Source of the DNA: a virus | Reading direction: 5' to 3' (one strand) | IMG/VR virus record: IMGVR_UViG_3300029893_000031 | Coordinates: 14,892-39,107 of that record | Length of the DNA: 24,216 nt | The notes under the pieces: model-generated | The model's input: only the letters and a program-made list of their open reading frames with translations | Database searches by the model: none | Told to the model about the DNA's origin: nothing | Translations under genes and position numbers: made by a program | In this document: in pieces, positions 19,398 to 24,216 of the stretch | Layout: each line of letters opens with the position of its first letter | How positions within the stretch are numbered: the stretch's first letter is position 1

Positions 19398-20403
19398 AAG
19401 GAGCAACGGCTTTTATTATATCTATTTTGACCGGATGCACTCCATAAGCCTCAAAACCAAAGACAAGGTTTTAGCAAACCAGATATTCGAACAGGAAAAG
19501 CAGAAGTATCGGGATGGTAAGGTATTCCAGATAGAAAAAACGCAGAGGATAACCCTCTCCCAGTTCAGAGATGAATATCTAAAAAAAAGACAGATACAGG
19601 ACATAAAACCAGAGACAAGGGACAATGATACCCTTGCTTTCCGTAAGTTTATTGATGCAGTAGGGGATATAAGATTAAGACAGGTAACAAAGGATACAAT
19701 AGATGAATTTAAGTTATGCTATCTGAATAAGGGCAATAGCAAGGTCTATATAAATATCCTTATGAGGTCATTAAGAACAGCTTTTAATTATGCCCTTGAT
19801 AAAGGATACATAGACAAAAATCCTTTCCTGAAAGAGAGAGACAAGCAATCAGTATTTTTCAGGATAGACGATGAAATGCCAAGATTCCTTCAGATGAACG
19901 AGATAGAGGCTTTATTTAATGCGATAGACAATCCAGCTTTTCTGCTTGCAATCAAGATATATCTTTATACGGGTATGAGAAGGTCGGAGCTTGTAAGGCT
20001 TACTGTTAAGGATATAGACCTGCAAAATGGCTTTATCTGTGCAAGGAAAACAAAAGGAAAGAAAGACAGACCTATCCCCATAAATGAAGAATTAAGAGCA
20101 GAGCTTCTAAAATATCCTTTGCCTCAAGTTGGCTCTCTATTCCCGCAATGGCGCAATGCAGATACGATAAGCAGGCTATTCCATCATTATTGCAAAAAAG
20201 CGGGCATACAGGCTAAACTACACGACTTGAGACATTCATTTGCAAGCTATCTGATAATCAATGGCGTGGATATAAAGAGGGTAAAGGAACTCCTCGGACA
20301 TAGCGATATTAAGACGACAGAGATATATGCTAAACTGAAAAAGGAACATTTGGTAGAGGCTGTAAATAAGCTGAGCTTTGGAAATGGTCAAAACAAAATG
20401 TAA
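19384..20403 (+). CDS. int: Tyrosine recombinase (phage integrase)
   Basis: The 339-residue integrase has an N-terminal arm-type strand domain (GFYYIYFDRMHSISLKTKD), a SAM-like core-binding domain (about 57-150) and a catalytic domain. Its active residues are R199 (TGMRRSEL), a Lys in RKTKGKKDRPIP (about 222-227), H280 and R283 (LHDLRHSFAS), H306 (LLGHSDIKTT) and nucleophile Y315 (EIYAKL). It should integrate the phage at the tRNA-Gln site whose 5' half lies about 380 bp downstream. Confidence 0.95.
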   Translation: MRLIKRSNGFYYIYFDRMHSISLKTKDKVLANQIFEQEKQKYRDGKVFQIEKTQRITLSQFRDEYLKKRQIQDIKPETRDNDTLAFRKFIDAVGDIRLRQVTKDTIDEFKLCYLNKGNSKVYINILMRSLRTAFNYALDKGYIDKNPFLKERDKQSVFFRIDDEMPRFLQMNEIEALFNAIDNPAFLLAIKIYLYTGMRRSELVRLTVKDIDLQNGFICARKTKGKKDRPIPINEELRAELLKYPLPQVGSLFPQWRNADTISRLFHHYCKKAGIQAKLHDLRHSFASYLIINGVDIKRVKELLGHSDIKTTEIYAKLKKEHLVEAVNKLSFGNGQNKM

Positions 20404-20656
20404 ACGAAAAATAGGGACATCTTTAGCTTTATTTCAGAGAAATAAATATTGGTATATAAGTCTGAGAAGAGGACACTGGTTATCTTTGAAAACAACTGAC
20501 GAGAAGAAAGCACAACGAGCTTTTGCCTTCCTTTATAAAGAATTGCTATTAAAACGGATTGAAGATGTTGATAGTTTTTTGGAGACAGGCAATATGAAAT
20601 ACAAGCAATTAGGCTTTATCAACCGCTTTATAATATTAGAAAATGATAATATTTAA
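20384..20656 (+). CDS. Integrase N-terminal (arm-domain) paralogue, truncated
   Basis: The 90-residue product (ATG 20384, overlapping the integrase end by 20 nt; a TTG at 20378 is possible) resembles the first 55 residues of the integrase. ALFQRNKYWYISLRRGHWLS, LKTTDEKKAQRAF corresponds to LIKRSNGFYYIYF, MHSISLKTKDKVLANQIF. It has no core-binding or catalytic domain. It may be the relic of a second integrase or an arm-site-binding modulator of recombination. Confidence 0.6.
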   Translation: MVKTKCKRKIGTSLALFQRNKYWYISLRRGHWLSLKTTDEKKAQRAFAFLYKELLLKRIEDVDSFLETGNMKYKQLGFINRFIILENDNI

Positions 20657-20677
20657 CATAAATAATTGTATGCAGAT

Positions 20678-20707
20678 TGCAAGCAAATTTAATGCACCTT
20701 GCTTGCA
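20678..20707. repeat. 9-bp inverted repeat in the attachment region
   Basis: TGCAAGCAA (20678-20686) and TTGCTTGCA (20699-20707) are perfect inverted repeats separated by 12 nt. They are followed by a tandem ATCCAATGCC pair (about 20706-20725) and an inverted GGCATTG at 20765-20771. With no T tract they are better candidates for integrase arm sites or excisionase sites than for a terminator. The rest of 20657-20887 holds the tRNA-derived core and no gene. Confidence 0.55.
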
Positions 20708-20785
20708 TCCAATGCCATCCAATGCCATTTTTTACCAATTTATAACTTTAGGCATGGAAGGAAAGGCATTGAAATGATTGAATTT

Positions 20786-20823
20786 TGGGGAGTCGTCCAA
20801 TGGCAGGACGGCAGACTCTGGAT
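20786..20823 (+). other. Attachment-site candidate: 5' half of tRNA-Gln(CUG)
   Basis: TGGGGAG (acceptor), TC, a GTCC-AATGGCA-GGAC D-arm, G, anticodon stem GCAGA and loop CTCTGGA read exactly as the first 38 nt of a tRNA-Gln with anticodon CUG. Homology then stops: the 3' anticodon strand should be TCTGC but reads TATAG, and no T-arm follows. A break at the anticodon loop is the normal crossover point of tRNA-targeting integrases. Confidence 0.75.
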
Positions 20824-20887
20824 ATAGTTACTGTATATTGATTTATAAGGATTTTTTGAGGGTGTGATTGTAGAATGATTGCAATTT

Positions 20888-21304
20888 TTATCTCTGCGGA
20901 GGTATCACTCCCTTAATTCTCTCATAGGTTCTCATACCACCAAGACCCAAGATTCCAAGAACAATCTCCATTAAATTATCGCTATTGATTTCAGGCGGGA
21001 TAATACCACTATTAGTTATTTTAAGTATCCATTCTATTAAAGAAAATCCGATAAAATGATAAAATAAGGCAATAGCTCCGCACCATCCTATTGCTGGTCT
21101 CCAGCCCGCAACAAATATGCTTTGATGCTTGGCTTCTTCTTTATTTATTTCAAGTTGCCCTATTCTTAACTGAAAGTCCTGCGATACAAGTGTCATTTCA
21201 ATCTCATGTTTAGCCTTTTCCCTTGCGTCTTTGTCAGGTATTACCTTATCAAGAATCCCGCCTACTACATTAATAATATCTCCTATTATTGGTATTGGTA
21301 TCAT
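20888..21304 (-). CDS. 3-TM phage holin
   Basis: The 138-residue protein matches the three-transmembrane holin family (GTA/phage holin 3TM). It has an amphipathic N-terminus (IIGDIINVVGGILDKVI), a coiled middle (EMTLVSQDFQLRIGQLEINK), the hallmark FVAGWRPAIGWCGAIALFYH (residues 75-94), and a final hydrophobic NLMEIVLGILGLGGMRTYER. It opens the inner membrane at the end of infection. It lies downstream of the M15 endolysin in the leftward lysis operon. Confidence 0.88.
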   Translation of the reverse strand: MIPIPIIGDIINVVGGILDKVIPDKDAREKAKHEIEMTLVSQDFQLRIGQLEINKEEAKHQSIFVAGWRPAIGWCGAIALFYHFIGFSLIEWILKITNSGIIPPEINSDNLMEIVLGILGLGGMRTYERIKGVIPPQR

Positions 21305-21305
21305 T

Positions 21306-21473
21306 TTATACCCTCCTATAGTCTCCCTTCAGAGTTTTCTTAAACTTTTCATAACATTCAACACATTTCATATCCGACCTTCTCGGCAAGCAGAATTGAA
21401 GGTCATAGATACACCTCTTGCCATGCTGGTATTTCTCCCAAGTTTCCCATGAACATTTTTGACTTTTAGACAT
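21306..21473 (-). CDS. Small Cys-rich protein of the lysis operon
   Basis: The 55-residue protein (ATG 21473, overlapping the endolysin end by 8 nt) has Cys at positions 7, 21, 28, 37 and 40 (the last two as CVEC). Its tail (EKFKKTLKGDYRRV) overlaps the RBS of the holin gene (TATAGGAGGG). Translation is probably coupled to the endolysin. No family is recognised; a zinc-binding accessory is likely. Confidence 0.6.
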   Translation of the reverse strand: MSKSQKCSWETWEKYQHGKRCIYDLQFCLPRRSDMKCVECYEKFKKTLKGDYRRV

Positions 21474-21843
21474 ACCACACCACATTTTGAGGTAAATCCT
21501 GCCTCATATCAAAGTGTATGAATGTCTTATATATTCCTATCCTCTTAATTCCGAGACTAAACGCTTTCTCAAGGAACTTCCATCTTGTCTGACTGTCAGG
21601 CATAGCTACATCAAGGGCATAAGTATAGCCATCTGAATAAGGCATATGTGCCGAGTTATCCTCACCACCTACCTTAGTATTATACTCCTTGCATCTGCAT
21701 CCTGAATTGATAGTTAATGGCTTGCCTATATGCTCACGAATTAAATCAAACATGCCAGCAGTCTTAGGGCTTAGATTAGAAAGTCCACAGCCACATTTAC
21801 AGGCTATCTCAGACCTATTCAAGTATTTACTTAAATCACCCAT
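21466..21843 (-). CDS. Endolysin, M15-type zinc peptidase
   Basis: The 125-residue peptidase M15_3 protein cleaves peptide bridges of peptidoglycan. KYLNRSEIACKCGCG and INSGCRCKEYNTKVGG are family signatures. The zinc ligands are H66 (NSAHMPY), D78 (TYALDVA) and H110 (TFIHFD). This is the single-domain length, without a signal peptide, so it needs the neighbouring holin to reach the wall. Confidence 0.9.
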   Translation of the reverse strand: MGDLSKYLNRSEIACKCGCGLSNLSPKTAGMFDLIREHIGKPLTINSGCRCKEYNTKVGGEDNSAHMPYSDGYTYALDVAMPDSQTRWKFLEKAFSLGIKRIGIYKTFIHFDMRQDLPQNVVWYV

Positions 21844-21846
21844 TTG

Positions 21847-22038
21847 TCAGACCCCCAAATTAGCCTCGTCTATCATGGACTTTTTCTTAGCCTTCTTTGC
21901 CAGTTTCTCTACAAGGTCATTATAGGCTTCGCTTACCTCCTTATAAGCCTTCTCAACCTTATTCTTTTTCCTTCTGTCAAAAAACAGACCTGCTACAAAA
22001 CCCAAAACAAAAGCCAAAGCAACTAATCCATACATCAT
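21847..22038 (-). CDS. Single-span membrane protein, possible i-spanin
   Basis: The 63-residue product has an N-terminal membrane span (GLVALAFVLGFVAGLFF) followed by basic residues and a coiled coil (KVEKAYKEVSEAYNDLVEKL, AKKAKKK). This resembles the inner-membrane spanin (Rz) layout, although short. GGAGGTG precedes the ATG pair. It lies next to the endolysin, as spanins do. No outer-membrane partner is evident. Confidence 0.65.
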   Translation of the reverse strand: MMYGLVALAFVLGFVAGLFFDRRKKNKVEKAYKEVSEAYNDLVEKLAKKAKKKSMIDEANLGV

Positions 22039-22217
22039 TTTACACCTCCGATTTTAATATTTTCAGGACACTCACTATCTGGCATGTGAGTGAGCATTAA
22101 TATTAATCTCTCAATGCCAAATTCCCTTTTCAAAAAGTGCAGAAATTCGCACTTTTCCTTATCCGTTGACCTTCTCCATAATCCTATATTTGGGTTTTCC
22201 TGTTTGCCGTAATCCAT
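22035..22217 (-). CDS. Small hypothetical protein of the lysis operon
   Basis: The start is set at ATG 22217 (AAGAGG 4 nt upstream); a GTG at 22250 would add 11 residues and overlap the previous gene. The 60-residue product is charged, with a helix KEKCEFLHFLKREFGIERLI. Its stop overlaps the next gene by 4 nt. Function unknown. Confidence 0.55.
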   Translation of the reverse strand: MDYGKQENPNIGLWRRSTDKEKCEFLHFLKREFGIERLILMLTHMPDSECPENIKIGGVK

Positions 22218-22225
22218 ATTTCCTC

Positions 22226-22471
22226 TTATTTCAATTGATTCCTTATCCACGCAATAAAGCCTAATACTATGATTGTCAGTAGTCCTACAACACTACTTAT
22301 TGTAATTGTTTTACAGGCTGTGCCTGTAACCTTTTCTGCTGTAGTCATTACTACATCAATAAACTGGTGATGCTCAAAGTGTTTTTGCCTCTCAATGTAA
22401 AACTCTCCGAGCTTCTCTTCTATCGCCTCCATCATTGCCAGCTTCATATCTTTTATATCTTTTTCTGTCAT
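22226..22471 (-). CDS. C-terminally membrane-anchored phage protein
   Basis: The 81-residue protein has an acidic helical N-terminal half (KDMKLAMMEAIEEKLGEFYI), an HFEHHQF motif, and a C-terminal membrane span (ISSVVGLLTIIVLGFIAWI). Similar HxxHH-plus-TM proteins sit in many phage lysis cassettes and may act as holin partners. AGGAGGTG precedes ATG. Confidence 0.7.
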   Translation of the reverse strand: MTEKDIKDMKLAMMEAIEEKLGEFYIERQKHFEHHQFIDVVMTTAEKVTGTACKTITISSVVGLLTIIVLGFIAWIRNQLK

Positions 22472-22510
22472 ATCACCTCCTATTCGTTAATGTCTGAAAT
22501 TTTTCTGTTA

Positions 22511-23026
22511 TTACTGCGGAGTTCTTTTTCTTAAAGTCCTACCAAACCCACCGCTCGCACACCGCCAGCCCAAATACCACTCTATCTTAGAGCCTTTATA
22601 ACTAATGAAAGGAACAAACAATACAGTAACAAATCTCCACCACGACAGATAAGCAAGTATTTTCACAAGATAAAAATACCAACCACTTAATAAAGATGAC
22701 CCAAGGAAAAAGACATTGGCAAGCACAAGAAACATGAGCAAAGGTCTATAATCCAAATGCAATCCAATTCCGAAATTCCATTTGGCTGGCTGTGTTGCCC
22801 ATACCTGCCCTTCAAATCTACAATATCTTCTTACCTGCTTTCCTTCTAAACCTATAAAACTGTGCGTGTAATTGTGTAAAGGGTTTCTGATAAAGAACCA
22901 ATAAAATTCCCTCCACCATTGAGGATGGCATGGCTTAAACCAATCAGGCGGTAAAGGGTCTCTATCATTTCCAAAAATATTCCACATAAAGTCATTGCAT
23001 TGTAACATTTTCTTTATAAAAGCCAT
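22511..23026 (-). CDS. Phage membrane protein, DUF7338-like
   Basis: The 171-residue product has the characteristic opening DPLPPDWFKPCHPQWWREFY and FFIRNPLHNYTHSFIG, followed by membrane segments near residues 93-112 and 117-138. I recall this motif set as an uncharacterised family in lysis or tail-adjacent phage genes (DUF7338-like). GGAGGG precedes ATG. Its role is unknown; placement suggests late expression. Confidence 0.7.
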   Translation of the reverse strand: MAFIKKMLQCNDFMWNIFGNDRDPLPPDWFKPCHPQWWREFYWFFIRNPLHNYTHSFIGLEGKQVRRYCRFEGQVWATQPAKWNFGIGLHLDYRPLLMFLVLANVFFLGSSLLSGWYFYLVKILAYLSWWRFVTVLFVPFISYKGSKIEWYLGWRCASGGFGRTLRKRTPQ

Positions 23027-23041
23027 TTTCGTTTTACCCTC

Positions 23042-23374
23042 CTAAATTACTTTCGAAGATGGCGGTATAATCTTCCCTGCAACAGTATCAATAGACCATA
23101 TCGTATTTGTCAATTTTTCCGCTAATGCTTTCGCAGAGTCTAATGTCTTCAAATGAGCGCCCCACATTTGCAGTCCTTCCAGAATTACGTCCCGATGTTC
23201 TAAAGTATCCGTCTCAATCTCATACAACCACCTTCCGTCATCATTAGCCCCACCGCACAAACATTTCCAATTCAAAGGCAATCCTTTAAAACCATTATTC
23301 AGGTGATGTTTGGGACTTAACAACCTCGTTCCTTCCGTTAATATCGGACGGATTGAAACATAAAAAGTTATCAT
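23042..23374 (-). CDS. Small late protein of unknown function
   Basis: The 110-residue protein starts at ATG 23374 with AAGGAGGAG 4 nt upstream, inside the previous gene (80-nt overlap in another frame). The central WKCLCGGANDDGRWLYEIET and the helical C-terminus (KTLDSAKALAEKLTNTIWSI) show no known family. Because the overlap is long, one of the two frames may be restricted at its end. The excellent ribosome-binding site argues that this start is real. Confidence 0.6.
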   Translation of the reverse strand: MITFYVSIRPILTEGTRLLSPKHHLNNGFKGLPLNWKCLCGGANDDGRWLYEIETDTLEHRDVILEGLQMWGAHLKTLDSAKALAEKLTNTIWSIDTVAGKIIPPSSKVI

Positions 23375-23918
23375 CGTGCTCCTCCTTTATGTATGCAATT
23401 TCACCTTTTTCGTTTTTTCCTACTTTGATGCCAATCTGCTCAAGCGATTGCATCGTATCTTTAGTTACATATCCCAAAGATAAAACCTCTCTTTTCATAT
23501 CTGCGAGCAACTTCTTTTCCCAATAAACACCCTCTGCATTTTCAAACTGTTCTCTTGTGAAGTCAGGCAACTGATTGAGGATATTCTCGTAGGCTTTAAT
23601 CTCAATATAACAATCCTCAATCAATTTAACCTCTTCATCAAGAAGGAACTGTTTTTCCTCCATATCTATTTCAAGCCTTTTTGCTTCAAAACCTTCTGCC
23701 GTCTTCAGCTTTTCCCTAATTTCTTCCATATCGATTTCAATCCTTCGCCTTCTAAATTCACATTCTTTCATAGCCCTTATTTTCTGATTGAGTTGTAACA
23801 AGCAGTTGCGGTATGTTCGCTCTGGTGTTTCAAGCCCACGACTGAATTTCTCGATTTGAAATACGGAATTTCCAAAAGGAACATTTCGCATTTTTTCTTT
23901 GAGTTTACAAATATCCAT
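23295..23918 (-). CDS. Coiled-coil late protein
   Basis: The start is set at ATG 23918 (GGAG 7 nt upstream), overlapping the adhesin gene's end; a TTG at 23939 is possible. The 207-residue product is highly charged, with long heptad-like helices (RRRRIEIDMEEIREKLKTAE, AKRLEIDMEEKQFLLDEEVK), suggesting an oligomeric rod. The near repeat RxxxIDMEE occurs twice. Position after the kelch-type tail gene suggests a tail-fibre assembly or chaperone role; this is inferred. Confidence 0.65.
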   Translation of the reverse strand: MDICKLKEKMRNVPFGNSVFQIEKFSRGLETPERTYRNCLLQLNQKIRAMKECEFRRRRIEIDMEEIREKLKTAEGFEAKRLEIDMEEKQFLLDEEVKLIEDCYIEIKAYENILNQLPDFTREQFENAEGVYWEKKLLADMKREVLSLGYVTKDTMQSLEQIGIKVGKNEKGEIAYIKEEHDDNFLCFNPSDINGRNEVVKSQTSPE

Positions 23919-24216
23919 ACTGAACTCCTGCACCATCAAATTTTGCCGTATCCAAAGTTGCAGCTATAGCTTGTGATGTTTCATTTGAAAATATCAAGTC
24001 TTCAATAACTGCTGTTGCTGCCCCTGTGTATCCACCCATTATGTAGCCCTTCGTTGAACTATTCACACCTGCTACATAATACCTTGCCGTATCCAAAGTT
24101 GCAGTGATAGCTTGTGATGTTTCATTTGAAAATATCAAGTCTTCAATAACTGCTGTTGCTGCCCCTGTGTATCCACCCATTATGTAGCCCTTCGTTGAAC
24201 TATTCACACCTGCACT
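23905..24216 (-). CDS. Kelch-repeat tail/adhesion protein (3' end; N-terminus beyond the window)
   Basis: The frame is open to the right edge, so this is the C-terminal end of a larger gene. It has two almost identical 47-residue units (GYIMGGYTGAATAVIEDLIF, SNETSQAI, ATLDTA, AGVNSSTK) of the kelch/beta-propeller kind seen in phage tail or receptor-binding proteins. The DNA repeats (about 130 bp, 141-bp period, starting near 23943 and 24084) differ at only a few bases. Confidence 0.75.
   Translation of the reverse strand, partial: SAGVNSSTKGYIMGGYTGAATAVIEDLIFSNETSQAITATLDTARYYVAGVNSSTKGYIMGGYTGAATAVIEDLIFSNETSQAIAATLDTAKFDGAGVQYGYL
23943..24216. repeat. 141-bp tandem repeats in the kelch-type gene
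   Basis: Two copies about 97-98% identical by eye, with the second running to the window edge. The near identity implies recent duplication or ongoing recombination. Repeat number is probably variable and may be miscounted in short-read assemblies. Confidence 0.85.

Overview
The window is part of a temperate tailed (Caudoviricetes-type) bacteriophage. The evidence is a large terminase, lysis genes, a tyrosine integrase with an excisionase-like neighbour, a divergent repressor pair and phage replication genes. The DNA is AT-rich, with strong GGAGG ribosome-binding sites and sigma70-like promoters, so the host is bacterial. I cannot name the host. An attachment-site candidate carrying the 5' half of a tRNA-Gln(CUG) gene lies between the integrase and the lysis genes, with phage genes on both sides. 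That fits a free (attP) phage genome better than an integrated prophage.

Layout. (1) 1-4194, minus strand: a packaging module with a DNA-binding protein (possible small terminase), an HTH protein, the large terminase and small genes of unknown function. It ends at a terminator at 47-89. (2) 4171-4538: a control region with paired palindromes, iteron-like repeats and divergent promoters, followed by a plus-strand ribbon-helix-helix gene and a zinc-knuckle gene. (3) 4953-12847, minus strand: a stand-alone RuvC-fold nuclease; a Tas/IS110-like protein directly downstream of an alternating 9+9 nt repeat-spacer array; small genes; two replication-initiation/helicase-loading genes; zinc-binding mini-proteins; a DNA-modification block (SPL-like radical SAM protein, DpdA-like transglycosylase, C5-cytosine methyltransferase); and a Cro/YdaS-like regulator. 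(4) 12847-12931: the lysogeny switch, with a perfect 20-bp palindrome and divergent leaderless promoters. (5) 13859-20656, plus strand: a strong promoter, about 535 nt of highly structured non-coding RNA, an Sm-like gene, a telomere-like GGGTCA/GGGTTA array, then the recombination operon (YopX-like protein, ssDNA-binding protein, PD-(D/E)XK exonuclease, excisionase-like protein, integrase). (6) 20888-24216, minus strand: kelch-repeat tail or adhesion protein (running off the right edge), a coiled-coil protein, membrane proteins, M15 endolysin and a 3-TM holin.

The most important finding is the array at 6316-6505. Eleven 9-nt repeats alternate between TGAGAACCA and TGCGAGCCA (minus-strand sense), separated by ten unrelated spacers of 9 nt (one of 10 nt). 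This gives a 36-nt unit with two 9-nt spacers. It ends 15 nt before the start codon of an IS110 C-terminal-domain (Nop-like) protein, and a RuvC-fold gene overlaps that protein's 3' end. This is the architecture of TIGR-Tas, the dual-spacer RNA-guided systems related to IS110 and box C/D RNPs. Here the nuclease is a separate gene, and both the Tas frame and the gene before the array carry early in-frame stop codons. The locus may therefore be decaying, or it may be unusually expressed.

A second cluster of interest is the 13.8-14.9 kb region, where a long structured RNA, an Sm-like protein and a G-quadruplex-prone hexamer array occur in a row.
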